A stretch of DNA of 8,028 nucleotides from Microbacterium terregens (GCF_027922045.1 NZ_BSEX01000008.1:1-8028); one strand, 5' to 3'. Shown: positions 1-7,893, counted from the stretch's first letter. Numbers and translations are program-made. The notes: a model not told the origin generated them from the sequence alone.

Positions 1-402
1 CAGGGCTGCGAGCATCTGGCCGGTCTGGTTGTTGTCGTCGTCGATCGCCTGCTTGCCCAGGATCACCAGCTGCGGCTGCTCCTCTTCCACCACCTTGGCC
101 AGCAGCTTGGCGACGCCGAGCGGCTCGGGACGCACGTCCGCGGTGATGAGGATCGCGCGGTCGGCACCCATCGCGAGCGCGGTGCGCAGCGTGTCCTGCG
201 CCTTGGGCTCGCCGATCGAGACCACGACCACCTCGGTGGCGACGCCCTTTTCCTTCAGGCGGATGGCTTCCTCGACGGCGATCTCGTCGAACGGGTTCAT
301 GCTCATCTTGACGTTGGCCAGGTCGACGCCCGACCCGTCCGCCTTCACCCGCGGCTTCACATTATAGTCAAGCACCCGCTTGACCGGCACCAACAGCTTC
401 AT
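1..402 (-). CDS. etfB: Electron transfer flavoprotein subunit beta, N-terminal part (cut by window edge)
   Basis: EtfB pairs with EtfA to carry electrons from acyl-CoA and other flavin dehydrogenases to ETF:ubiquinone oxidoreductase; the beta subunit binds AMP and helps hold the FAD. The visible 134 residues read without a stop to the window edge; the family is usually about 250 residues, so roughly half is missing. Family hallmarks seen are the [10 protein letters not shown] start, [16 protein letters not shown] near residues 36-51, VVVVSIGEP near 58-66, and [15 protein letters not shown] at 116-130, the conserved nucleotide-site segment. The ATG at 400-402 has GGAGAG about 6 bases upstream on the minus strand, which fixes the start. 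etfA would be expected further to the left but lies outside the window. The upstream gap of 404 bases to sucC argues for an own promoter. Identity is very likely. Confidence 0.96.
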   Translation of the reverse strand, partial: MKLLVPVKRVLDYNVKPRVKADGSGVDLANVKMSMNPFDEIAVEEAIRLKEKGVATEVVVVSIGEPKAQDTLRTALAMGADRAILITADVRPEPLGVAKLLAKVVEEEQPQLVILGKQAIDDDNNQTGQMLAAL

Positions 403-445
403 GTGTTTCTCTCCGTGAACGGAAATGCCGGGGACCCTATAGCAA

Positions 446-504
446 GGGGCCCGCCGCGGCCATGGTTCGAGGCGGTGCCCCGGTCCTTGGCCGGGGCGGG
501 CCCC
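446..504. repeat. Nested palindrome upstream of etfB
   Basis: The outer arms GGGGCCCGC (446-454) and GCGGGCCCC (496-504) are exact reverse complements. Inside lies a second hairpin, GCCCCGG (477-483) with CCGGGGC (491-497), extendable towards the loop by a G-T wobble and one C-G pair. The two share bases 496-497, so they would either stack with a 7-bp outer stem or compete. It lies about 45-100 bases upstream of the etfB start, so it could be in the leader or promoter, or be a degenerate repeat. The function is unknown. Confidence 0.45.
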
Positions 505-560
505 GAGAATTGGTCGAGCTTGCGGGACGGGTGCGAAATGCACGCGCCTTCCGCGAAATC

Positions 561-656
561 CTCCGTATCCCTGCGAAGGCAGGGATCCAGGGTCCGGCAG
601 AGCAACCGCTGGGGGCTCTTGGAACCCTGGGCTCCTGCCTGCGCAGGAGCACGGGA
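561..656. repeat. Paired inverted palindromic repeat, copy A (REP/BIME-like)
   Basis: The left hairpin has ATCCCTGC (567-574), loop GAAG, and GCAGGGAT (579-586). The right hairpin has GCTCCTGC (631-638), loop CTGC, and GCAGGAGC (643-650). The parts between them are also complementary: CCAGGGT (587-593) with ACCCTGG (624-630), and AGAGC (600-604) with GCTCT (615-619), so the whole element can fold as one long inverted pair. Bases 618-656 recur at 3447-3485 with a single mismatch. This layout matches repetitive extragenic palindromes arranged in inverted pairs. No RAYT transposase is visible in the window. Confidence 0.8.
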
Positions 657-697
657 GGTGGGCGTGGCGCCCTTTTGCAGCCGCTTTCCCAACTGGG

Positions 698-715
698 CCC
701 CGGCCTTCGCCGGGG
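698..715. repeat. Short GC-rich hairpin (possible further REP-like arm)
   Basis: CCCCGGC (698-704) and GCCGGGG (709-715) are exact reverse complements around a CTTC loop. It lies 40 bases from the right arm of the paired repeat and may be a different class of extragenic palindrome. It has no T-run on either side, so it is a poor terminator candidate. Confidence 0.5.
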
Positions 716-763
716 TACTAGGTCTGTCCCGGGGCGGCCGGCTGTTTCCGCTTAGCTCAGCCT

Positions 764-798
764 AAACTTCCGCGCCCCCGCCGCGTGGGCGGGAGCGC
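764..798 (-). terminator. Probable rho-independent terminator of sucC
   Basis: On the minus strand, starting 9 bases after the sucC stop, an 11-bp stem (798-788 with 782-772, one U-G wobble) closes a 5-base loop and is followed by GGAAGTTT. Stem strength and position fit a terminator, but the T-run is only three bases, so the efficiency is uncertain. Confidence 0.5.
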
Positions 799-806
799 CT
801 AGTGGA

Positions 807-2009
<1,203 letters not shown>

Positions 2010-2108
2010 GGAGAAGTTCCTGCCTCGCATGGTTCGAGAAACGGAAAAATTCCGGCAGCCTTAAGCACAGCGCGTGCGGTAAATCCACCCCTGAACACCA
2101 TTGATGCG

Positions 2109-2127
2109 ATTGCGAAGCGGTCGCAAT
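2109..2127. repeat. Inverted repeat between the lipoprotein gene and sucC
   Basis: ATTGCGA (2109-2115) and TCGCAAT (2121-2127) are exact reverse complements around AGCGG. It sits 6 bases after the lipoprotein stop and about 100 bases before the sucC start on the minus strand. No T-run follows on the minus strand, so it is not a typical terminator; an operator for sucC or a transcript-end stem-loop are both possible. Confidence 0.4.
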
Positions 2128-2132
2128 AAAGA

Positions 2133-2447
2133 TCAGCCCGCCAGGCCCGTCGCACAGAGAGCGGCGGAACTGGTTGTGACGCCCAGGATTTCCGGATCAC
2201 CTAGGGCGCGAACCTCGCGGAGGAAGTCCGGCAGCGACCGGGCGTCGCGGGCGTGCGGCAGGTCGCCGAGGCGGCGAAGCTGGGCGAGGCTGAGGCGATC
2301 GACCATGCGCTCCGCCATGCAGCCGGAGACGCGCGGCGACAGCCCGGCACGCTCGAGGCCGGTGCGCACCCGTGCTTCGGGCAGGGCGCAGCCCGCCAGC
2401 GCCGCCGAGGCGGCGACCAGCGTCCATCCAAGTCTCGCACTCATCAT
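2133..2447 (-). CDS. Small lipoprotein of unknown function
   Basis: The predicted product has 104 residues. It starts with a short lipoprotein signal peptide: Arg at position 5, a hydrophobic stretch about 7-18, and the lipobox LAGC at 17-20, so C20 would be lipidated. The residue after it is Ala, not Asp, which in the usual Lol rule favours the outer membrane. The mature part of about 85 residues is charged and helical-looking, with a segment at 40-62 (CMAERMVDRLSLAQLRRLGD region) and two further cysteines, C43 and C98, that could pair in the periplasm. Start codons at 2447 or 2444 (Met-Met) are the only ones that keep the signal peptide; no strong ribosome site is visible. I recognise no domain. 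The intact signal peptide supports a real gene; the role is unknown. Confidence 0.75.
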   Translation of the reverse strand: MMSARLGWTLVAASAALAGCALPEARVRTGLERAGLSPRVSGCMAERMVDRLSLAQLRRLGDLPHARDARSLPDFLREVRALGDPEILGVTTSSAALCATGLAG

Positions 2448-2469
2448 GGTGCATCGCTATATCGCGGCC

Positions 2470-3000
2470 ATGCACTGGGCAATCGGCATCGCGCTGTTCA
2501 TCGGCACCGTGGCTGGCATGGAGCTGTTCGCCTATGCCGCGCACCGCTGGCTGATGCACGGGCCGGGCTGGTTCCTGCATGCGAGCCACCATCGCCCGCG
2601 CACCGGCGCGTTCGAGTGGAACGACCTCTATGCCGCGATCTTCGCGGTGCCGTCGTTCGTGCTGATCCTGGGCGGGGTGCAGCTGGGCTGGTGGCCGGGC
2701 TGGGCGTGGATCGGGACGGGGATCGCCGCTTATGGCGCGATCTATTTCGGCTTTCACGACGTGATCGTGCACAAGCGGGTGCCGCACCGCTACCTGCCGC
2801 GTTCGGCCTATATGAAGCGGATCATGCAGGCGCATCGGCTCCACCATGCGGTGGGCACCAAGGAGGGCACGGTGAGCTTCGGCTTCCTGTGGGCACCCAA
2901 GCCCGAGGCGCTGAAGGCAGAGCTGCGGCGGCGCGGCAATGCGGGGGCGCGCCAGCCGGGCGATCCGCGCAACGCGCCGCTGACCGAGGATCACGCGTGA
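2470..3000 (+). CDS. crtZ: Beta-carotene hydroxylase, CrtZ type (fatty acid hydroxylase superfamily)
   Basis: CrtZ is a membrane di-iron oxygenase that adds 3- and 3'-hydroxyls to beta-ionone rings, turning beta-carotene into zeaxanthin via cryptoxanthin. In the 176-residue form from the ATG at 2470, all four histidine clusters are present: HRWLMH (25-30, HX4H), HASHH (37-41, HX2HH), HDVIVH (96-101, HX4H) and HRLHH (122-126, HX2HH). Hydrophobic segments lie at about 3-24, 53-75 and 78-95. Length and motif spacing fit CrtZ (about 160-180 residues). An in-frame ATG at 2446 would add eight residues (MVHRYIAA) and overlap the divergent lipoprotein start; neither ATG has a clear ribosome site, so the start is uncertain. 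No other carotenoid gene is in the window, which is not unusual for sphingomonads. The substrate is inferred from the family; other rings or xanthophyll precursors are possible. Confidence 0.9.
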   Translation: MHWAIGIALFIGTVAGMELFAYAAHRWLMHGPGWFLHASHHRPRTGAFEWNDLYAAIFAVPSFVLILGGVQLGWWPGWAWIGTGIAAYGAIYFGFHDVIVHKRVPHRYLPRSAYMKRIMQAHRLHHAVGTKEGTVSFGFLWAPKPEALKAELRRRGNAGARQPGDPRNAPLTEDHA

Positions 3001-3395
3001 GCATGGCCGACCGGCTCGGCCGCTTCGCGATGCTGGTGCTGAGCGGACTTTCGACGCTCGCGCTGATCGGGGCGCTGGCGACGCTGTCGCGCGGGCCGAC
3101 GTTGCCGCCGGGTTCCCTCGTGAGCCGGCCGGTGCCGCCCGACGGCATCCCACCCGTCGATCCGCGGCAGGACAGCTTTGCCGGCGTGGAGCCGACGCCG
3201 ATGGGCAAGGTGACGCCCGAGGTCGCACAGGCGATCGCGCAGCGCGAGTCGGCAGCGGCCGACAGCCGCATCGCCGACTCGCTGGAGACGCTGGCCTATG
3301 CGGTGCTGGCGCTGGCGGGCTTTGCCGCGGCGGGGCTGCTGGTGCTGCTGCGGATCACGACGCTGATGGCGCGGATCGCCGAGCGGGAACGGTAG
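2997..3395 (+). CDS. Small two-helix membrane protein, coupled to crtZ, function unknown
   Basis: The 132-residue product has a hydrophobic segment at about 11-30, a proline-rich linker at 34-68 (PTLPPGS, RPVPPDGIPPVDP), a polar helical-looking part at 72-97 rich in Ala, Gln and Ser, and a second hydrophobic segment at about 99-120, ending in a charged RIAERER tail. Two helices with both ends inside the cell would place the linker in the periplasm. I chose GTG at 2997 because GAGGA lies 6 bases upstream and its GTGA overlaps the crtZ TGA by 4 bases, a classic coupling arrangement; an ATG at 3003 is the alternative (130 residues). The reading frame and two clean membrane segments support a real gene. 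I recognise no family. Co-translation with crtZ suggests, but does not show, a related membrane role. Confidence 0.75.
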   Translation: MSMADRLGRFAMLVLSGLSTLALIGALATLSRGPTLPPGSLVSRPVPPDGIPPVDPRQDSFAGVEPTPMGKVTPEVAQAIAQRESAAADSRIADSLETLAYAVLALAGFAAAGLLVLLRITTLMARIAERER

Positions 3396-3401
3396 GCGAA
3401 C

Positions 3402-3485
3402 CTGTGCTCCTGCGGAGGCAGGAGCACAGAGCCAGGAACGGTGTCGCTTGGTACCCTGGGCTCCTGCCTGCGCAGGAGCACGGGA
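3402..3485. repeat. Paired inverted palindromic repeat, copy B (REP/BIME-like)
   Basis: The left hairpin is a perfect 12-bp stem, CTGTGCTCCTGC (3402-3413) with GCAGGAGCACAG (3418-3429), closed by a GGAG loop. The right hairpin is GCTCCTGC (3460-3467), loop CTGC, GCAGGAGC (3472-3479). The right hairpin with its flank (3447-3485) matches 618-656 in copy A at 38 of 39 bases. It fills most of the 108-base gap between two converging genes, starting 7 bases after the membrane-gene stop, so it may also act as a bidirectional transcript-end structure. No T-run follows either hairpin. Confidence 0.8.
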
Positions 3486-3503
3486 AGGAGGGCTGCCCCC
3501 CGA

Positions 3504-4439
3504 TCAGTTGAACAGGCTGGAGACCGAGGCTTCCTCGGCGATGCGGCGGATCGCTTCGGCGATCAGCGGGGCGATCGTCATGTGGCGGATCTTTTCGGCC
3601 CCGGCGATCACGTCGTGGTTGCCGATCGAGTCGGTGATGACGAGTTCGGTGAGCGCCGAATTCTCGACGCGCGAGACCGCGCCGCCCGACAGCACGCCAT
3701 GGGTACAATAGGCGACCACGCCCTCGGCGCCCGCGGCCTTCAGCGCGCCGGCGGCGTTGCACAGCGTGCCGGCCGAGTCGACGATGTCGTCCACCAGCAC
3801 GCAGAAGCGGCCGCGCACGTCGCCGATGATGTTCATGACTTCCGACTCGCCCGGCTTCTCGCGGCGCTTGTCGACGATCGCGAGGGGGGCGTTGCCCAGG
3901 CGCTTGGCGAGCGCGCGGGCGCGCACCACGCCGCCGACGTCAGGCGAGACCACCATCAGGTTGTGCTCGCCATAGCGGGTGGCGACGTCCGCCGACATGA
4001 CGGGCGCGGCGAACAGATTGTCGGTCGGGATGTCGAAGAAGCCCTGGATCTGCCCGGCGTGGAGATCGACCGACAGGACGCGGTCGGCACCCGCCACCGT
4101 CACCAGGTTCGCGACCAGCTTGGCCGAGATCGGCGTGCGCGGGCCGGGCTTCCGGTCCTGGCGCGCATAGCCGAAATAGGGGAGCACCGCCGTGATCCGC
4201 CGTGCCGACGCGCGGCGCAGCGCGTCGATCATGATCAGCAGTTCCATGAGGTTGTCGTTGGCGGGGTAGGAGGTCGACTGGAGGACGAACACGTCCTCGC
4301 CGCGGACATTCTCCAGCACCTCGACGAAGATCTCCTCGTCGGCGAAGCGGCGGACGCTCGCGCGGGTGAGGGGGATCTCCAGATAGCCTGCGATCGCCTG
4401 CGCGAGAGGAAGATTGGAGTTGCCCGCGAGGAGTTTCAT
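3504..4439 (-). CDS. prs: Ribose-phosphate pyrophosphokinase (PRPP synthetase)
   Basis: Prs transfers the pyrophosphate of ATP to ribose 5-phosphate, making PRPP for purine, pyrimidine, NAD, histidine and tryptophan synthesis. The 311 residues fit the class I enzyme (about 310-320). Seen in order: N-terminal KLLAGNSN (2-9), [22 protein letters not shown] (35-55 region), ATP-contacting [11 protein letters not shown] (87-97), catalytic-site [11 protein letters not shown] (125-135), the flexible-loop DKRR (190-193), and the PRPP-binding loop [10 protein letters not shown] (216-225). The ATG at 4437-4439 gives the family start MKLLAGNSN; the frame extends 14 codons further upstream without homology-like sequence. 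Its ribosome site is weak (GAAAG about 7 bases upstream). It stands alone, divergent from the large exported protein gene and convergent with the small membrane gene. Identity is practically certain. Confidence 0.98.
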   Translation of the reverse strand: MKLLAGNSNLPLAQAIAGYLEIPLTRASVRRFADEEIFVEVLENVRGEDVFVLQSTSYPANDNLMELLIMIDALRRASARRITAVLPYFGYARQDRKPGPRTPISAKLVANLVTVAGADRVLSVDLHAGQIQGFFDIPTDNLFAAPVMSADVATRYGEHNLMVVSPDVGGVVRARALAKRLGNAPLAIVDKRREKPGESEVMNIIGDVRGRFCVLVDDIVDSAGTLCNAAGALKAAGAEGVVAYCTHGVLSGGAVSRVENSALTELVITDSIGNHDVIAGAEKIRHMTIAPLIAEAIRRIAEEASVSSLFN

Positions 4440-4607
4440 GTCCGACTTTCGTTGCCCACCGATGCGGCCGTCCTTAGGCACCGTGACGGTTTAGTGAAAG
4501 AGGGATGCGGCGGCGAGAGGACCAATCTGGTACCGGACGTGCCCTAAAATCGACACCGGGCGGCGGCACGGCAGCGGTGCCGAGGATCATCGGGAGTGGC
4601 GTTGCGC
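4440..4607. promoter_or_regulatory. Divergent promoter region between prs and the exported-protein gene
   Basis: This 168-base gap must hold the start signals of both genes. Visible items are a small palindrome ACCGT-G-ACGGT (4480-4490) on the prs side, a -10-like TAAAAT (4545-4550, + strand) without a convincing -35 box at 16-18 bases, and an inverted repeat CGGCAC (4564-4569) / GTGCCG (4577-4582) just before the GAGGA and GGGAG ribosome-site candidates. The promoter assignments are tentative. Confidence 0.35.
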
Positions 4608-6965
4608 ATGAGATTCCAGCGGTTCGGAGCGTTTCTGGCGGCGGCGGCGATGGTGCTGCCGGCCGCGGTGCAGGCCGAAAGCCAGCAGTTCGACCTGCCC
4701 GGCCCGGCCCTGCGCATGTCGGTGACCCGCGGTGGCGCCACCCTGCCGATCGCCAAGGTGCCGAGCATCGCCGCGGGCGACCGCATCAAGATCGCGGCCG
4801 AGCTGCCCGGGAGCCAGGGCGTGCGCTACCTGCTGGTCGCCGCCTTCCTGCGCGGCGCCACCAACCCGCCGCCCAAGCGCTGGTTCTTCAAGGCGGAAAG
4901 CTGGGAGCGCAAGAAGGGCAGCCTGGACCTGGAGGTGCCCAAGGGCGCCGAGCAGCTGGTGCTGTTCGTGGTGCCGGAGACGGGCGGCGGCTTCGACGCG
5001 GTGGTGGACACGGTGCAGCGCCAGCCCGGCGCCTTTGTGCGCGCCTCGATCGAGCTTTCCCAGGCCTCGCGCGACCGGGCGCGGCTGGACCTGTTCCTGG
5101 ACGGCATCCAGGATGCCGAGCGCAACCGCCCGGCCGAGATCCCGGCGCGTACCGAGCAGCTGACCCGCGCGCTTTCCATCAAGGTGCGCGACGAGTGCCT
5201 GCAACAGCCGGTCGAGCAGCGCGCCGCCTGCATGGGGCAGAGCGAGAACACGCTGCTGCTGACCGACGGCACCCGCACCTCGCTGGCCGAGACGCTGGTG
5301 GGGGCGCCGACCGACCTGGCGCTCCAGATCGCCGCCACGCCCGAGGGCGGGTACGGCTATTACAGCCCCTACATCGGCGTGGTGCGCGACGTGGCGCGGC
5401 TGTTCGGCGCGTTCCAGACGACGCGCTTCACCTATATCCCAGCGCTGGCGCAGCTCGACGGCGAGCGTGCGGGGCTGCTGCTCAACACCGCGCCCTCCTT
5501 TGCCAGCCCCAAGTCGGTGATGGTCGTCGGCCTGCCGCCGGTGCGGCCGGTCGATCCGCCGCTGCTGCGGGCCGGTGCCGACCAGGTGCTGTGCGCGCCG
5601 CCGGGCGAGCTGGTGCTGCCGGTGACGGGCGCGCCGCTGGTCTATGCGACCGACTATGCCCACGCCATGGCGCTGCGGGTAAAGGGCCCCAACGGCGCCA
5701 CCGTCGACCTGCCGGCGCGCGCGGACGCGCTGCGCGGCGGCTATGTGGTCGCGGCCAATCTGCTGGCGGGGCAGAAGGAGCCGGTGGAGGCGCAGCTGCA
5801 CGGCAACTGGGGCTTTGCCCCGATGGACGGGCCGAGCTTCCGCCTGCAGCCGCCCCGGGGCGGCTGGCGGATCGCGGGCGAGGGCGCGGGCGTGGTCGTC
5901 GGCCGCGATAATGCGCTGACGCTGGAGGGCGGTGCCGCCGCCTGCGTCTCCCGCCTCTCGCTGCGCGATGCGTCGGGGGCGGTGCAGGAGGTCGCGTGGA
6001 AGGCCGCGGGTGACGGCAGCATCGCCGCCACCCTGCCGCTCGCCAAGGCCAGGCCCGGCAAGATGACGCTGCTGGTCGAGCAGCAGGGCGTCGCCCAGCC
6101 GGAGAGCATCGCGATCGCGGCGCTGGCCGAGGCGAGCCGGATCGACCGCCTGCGCTTCCACGCCGGCGATGCCGAGGCGACGCTCTATGGCGCGCGGCTG
6201 GAGAAGGTGACGCGCCTGACCGTCGGCGATGCGGTGTTCGAGCCCGCCGACCTCGGCCGCGAGGGCAAGGCCGACCGGCTGGTGCTGCGCGCGGCCGCGC
6301 CGGTGGCGGCGCCGGCCGCGGGCCAGCCGTTCCAGGCAAAGGCGGTGCTGGCGGACGGGCGCAGCCTGTCGATCGACGGCACGGTCGAGGCGCAGCGGCC
6401 GATGGCGGCGGTGGTGAGCCGCACCGTCGCGCGCGGCGGCAGCGAGGGGCTAGCGATCCGCATCGAGGGCGACACGGTGATCCCCAACGACGCGCGGCTG
6501 ACCTTTGCGCTGAAGGGGCAGGGCTCGACCCGCTTTTCCGGCACCGAGAGGGTGGAGGTCGCGACCGAGGACGGCCGCGCGACCACGCTGCTGCCCGTGA
6601 AGCTCCAGGACGCGACGATCGCGATCGCGAGCATCGCCCCGGCCGAGGCGCTGGGCGGCTCTGCCTATGGCCCGCTGCGCTATCGCGTGGTGCAGGGCGA
6701 GGCGTCCGGCCCCTGGGCGCCGCTCGGCACCCTTGTCCGGCTCCCGCGGATCGCGGGCGTGGCGTGCGCGGACGGTCAGGAGCGCTGCACCCTGACCGGC
6801 AGCGACCTGTTCCTGCTGGACGCGGTGGCGAGCGATCGCGGCTTCGCCCAGCCGGTGCGCGTGCCGGAGGGGTTCACCGGCACGAGCCTGGCAGTGCCCA
6901 AGGCCACGCCGCTGTACCTGCAGCTGCGCGATGATCGCACGGCGGTGGCTAGCGTGGGGAAGTGA
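4608..6965 (+). CDS. Large exported protein of unknown function
   Basis: The product from the ATG at 4608 has 785 residues. A Sec signal peptide is clear: RFQR, a hydrophobic core at 7-19, and a likely cut after VQA (23). The rest looks beta-rich, with no membrane anchor, lipobox or sorting signal that I can see. Six cysteines (C197, C208, C329, C446, C720, C727) could form three disulfides; C197/C208 and C720/C727 are close pairs. Two segments resemble each other, about 512-560 and 715-765: each begins with Ile, has a GDAEATLYGARL or GQERCTLTGSDL core, then a Phe-Xaa-Pro-like stretch, suggesting a repeated small beta domain, perhaps Ig/TIG-like. Starts at GTG 4596 (GAGGA 9 bases upstream) or TTG 4602 are possible; ATG has GGGAG 11 bases upstream. 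The long uninterrupted frame, strong third-position GC and signal peptide make it a real gene. I do not recognise the family. Confidence 0.88.
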   Translation: MRFQRFGAFLAAAAMVLPAAVQAESQQFDLPGPALRMSVTRGGATLPIAKVPSIAAGDRIKIAAELPGSQGVRYLLVAAFLRGATNPPPKRWFFKAESWERKKGSLDLEVPKGAEQLVLFVVPETGGGFDAVVDTVQRQPGAFVRASIELSQASRDRARLDLFLDGIQDAERNRPAEIPARTEQLTRALSIKVRDECLQQPVEQRAACMGQSENTLLLTDGTRTSLAETLVGAPTDLALQIAATPEGGYGYYSPYIGVVRDVARLFGAFQTTRFTYIPALAQLDGERAGLLLNTAPSFASPKSVMVVGLPPVRPVDPPLLRAGADQVLCAPPGELVLPVTGAPLVYATDYAHAMALRVKGPNGATVDLPARADALRGGYVVAANLLAGQKEPVEAQLHGNWGFAPMDGPSFRLQPPRGGWRIAGEGAGVVVGRDNALTLEGGAAACVSRLSLRDASGAVQEVAWKAAGDGSIAATLPLAKARPGKMTLLVEQQGVAQPESIAIAALAEASRIDRLRFHAGDAEATLYGARLEKVTRLTVGDAVFEPADLGREGKADRLVLRAAAPVAAPAAGQPFQAKAVLADGRSLSIDGTVEAQRPMAAVVSRTVARGGSEGLAIRIEGDTVIPNDARLTFALKGQGSTRFSGTERVEVATEDGRATTLLPVKLQDATIAIASIAPAEALGGSAYGPLRYRVVQGEASGPWAPLGTLVRLPRIAGVACADGQERCTLTGSDLFLLDAVASDRGFAQPVRVPEGFTGTSLAVPKATPLYLQLRDDRTAVASVGK

Positions 6966-7052
6966 GAGGCCGGGGGCGGGTCGGGGCGACGTGTTCGTCG
7001 ATGCCGATGCGCCAGGACTCACCCGTCCGTGGCTGGAATCGTGCCCCTGAAG

Positions 7053-7085
7053 CTGCGCCGCCTGCATCGTACGCCGATGGCGCAG
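7053..7085. terminator. Weak stem-loop in the convergent gap 6966-7143
   Basis: CTGCGC (7053-7058) pairs with GCGCAG (7080-7085), and inside it CATCG (7065-7069) pairs with CGATG (7075-7079), leaving a one-sided bulge. It lies in the 178-base gap between the exported-protein gene and the regulator gene, where both need a transcript end. Only GGTTATT follows on the + strand, so this is a weak candidate. I see no gene in this gap; the open frames there are antisense extensions into the regulator. Confidence 0.25.
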
Positions 7086-7143
7086 GGTTATTACTCCGCG
7101 GGGGCGGGGGGCGGCCACTACCGCTACCCGGTTATCGCAAGGC

Positions 7144-7893
7144 TCAGGCGCCAACCACCACCCGAGGTCCATCCTTGCCGAACGGGCCGATCAATTTGCG
7201 GTACTCGGCTTCAGGGCGCCCATAGCCCTCGCCTGCCAGTTCTTCGAGCTTCTGGCGATCGAGGATAAGAACCCGCCCACGCGTGGACCGGATCATGCCC
7301 GCACCTTCCAGCACGTGCAGTGACACCGTCACCCCCGATCGCTCGGCTGCGATCATCATCGCCATGAATTCGTGCGTCAGCGCGATCTCGTCGCTGTCGC
7401 TGCGATCATGGCACATCAGCAGCCAGCGGGCGAGCCGGGCTTCGATGCGTTGATGGGCATTCGAAATGGCACTGTCGGCGGTCTGGATGATGAAGGTCTG
7501 GACGTAGCGGAGCAGCGTTGTCCGCAAGGCGGCGCTCTGGCCTATGGCCGCCATGAAATGCGATGCCTCCATGCGTAGCCCGGTAGCCCCGTCGACCTGG
7601 ATCAGGATCTTGTGCGGCGAGGTGTCCGCGCCAAGCAGCAGCGGTGTACCGACGAACCCCTCCCGGCCAAAGATGCCGACTTCCGTGGGACCAGAGTCAA
7701 TCTTGTGCGCCACGACGGAGCCGACGCCGCCCTCTGGGAACCAGACGTGTTCGATCGGCTGATCAGGGTGAACCAGTACGAGCTCCCGATGCAGTTTCTG
7801 GCGCGTCAGGGACGGCTTGAGCAATGCCAGGTCTTCGGACGACAGTGCGCCGAGTAGCAAGTTGCTGGTGTAACGATCTTTTGGATGCGACAT
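7144..7893 (-). CDS. Crp/Fnr-family transcriptional regulator
   Basis: The 249-residue product has an N-terminal cyclic-nucleotide-binding-like beta-barrel (about 15-130; VWFPEGGVGSVV at 50-61, EVGIFGREGFVG at 71-82), a long dimerisation helix (about 130-162), and a C-terminal winged helix-turn-helix (about 170-215), with LTHEFMAMMIAAERSGVTVS (172-191) as the HTH core and the wing near GMIRSTRGRVLILDR (199-213). There are only two cysteine-free possibilities for iron-sulfur sensing: the N-terminal cysteine set of FNR is absent, so it is not a canonical oxygen-sensing FNR. The barrel lacks the CRP-type RxS phosphate-binding arginine-serine pair at the expected place, so cAMP binding is doubtful. 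The ATG at 7891-7893 has GAGG 9 bases upstream; a TTG at 7926 preceded by GGAGG would add 11 basic residues. The ligand and targets are unknown. It is divergent from a gene beyond the window. Confidence 0.9.
   Translation of the reverse strand: MSHPKDRYTSNLLLGALSSEDLALLKPSLTRQKLHRELVLVHPDQPIEHVWFPEGGVGSVVAHKIDSGPTEVGIFGREGFVGTPLLLGADTSPHKILIQVDGATGLRMEASHFMAAIGQSAALRTTLLRYVQTFIIQTADSAISNAHQRIEARLARWLLMCHDRSDSDEIALTHEFMAMMIAAERSGVTVSLHVLEGAGMIRSTRGRVLILDRQKLEELAGEGYGRPEAEYRKLIGPFGKDGPRVVVGA

Larger units (their letters stand above)
403..806. other. Gene-free gap between sucC and etfB, rich in palindromes
   Basis: I see no credible gene here. Open frames exist on both strands, but their translations are proline/arginine-rich and run through the palindromic repeats in every frame, as expected of repeat DNA. 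The stretch holds, from left to right, a nested palindrome (446-504), a paired hairpin repeat (561-656), a short hairpin followed by TTTT on the + strand (660-676), a CCCCGGC/GCCGGGG hairpin (698-715) and a probable sucC terminator (765-798). The etfB promoter should lie in the left part, but I cannot point to convincing -35 and -10 boxes. Confidence 0.8.

Noticed and set aside
660..676. GGGCG-TGG-CGCCC hairpin followed by TTTT, terminator-like on the + strand
   Set aside because: There is no + strand gene upstream for it to end; the stem is only 5 bp, so it is probably chance or a repeat edge.
749..762. TAGCTCAG motif resembling a tRNA D-arm
   Set aside because: No acceptor stem, anticodon arm or GGTTCGA-type T-arm lies at the right spacing on either strand.
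399..765. Open frames of 70-120 codons on both strands in the sucC-etfB gap
   Set aside because: They run through the palindromic repeats in several frames at once, have arginine/proline-rich translations typical of GC-rich noncoding DNA, and lack signal peptides, domains or good ribosome sites.
4587..6161. Long minus-strand open frame of 524 codons opposite the exported protein
   Set aside because: The translation is rich in Arg, His, Gln and Gly with no recognisable domain, whereas the + strand frame has a signal peptide and normal composition; it is a shadow frame.
6962..7268. + strand open frames after the exported-protein stop
   Set aside because: They run into the antisense strand of the Crp/Fnr regulator and have low-complexity Gly/Pro/Arg translations without a ribosome site.
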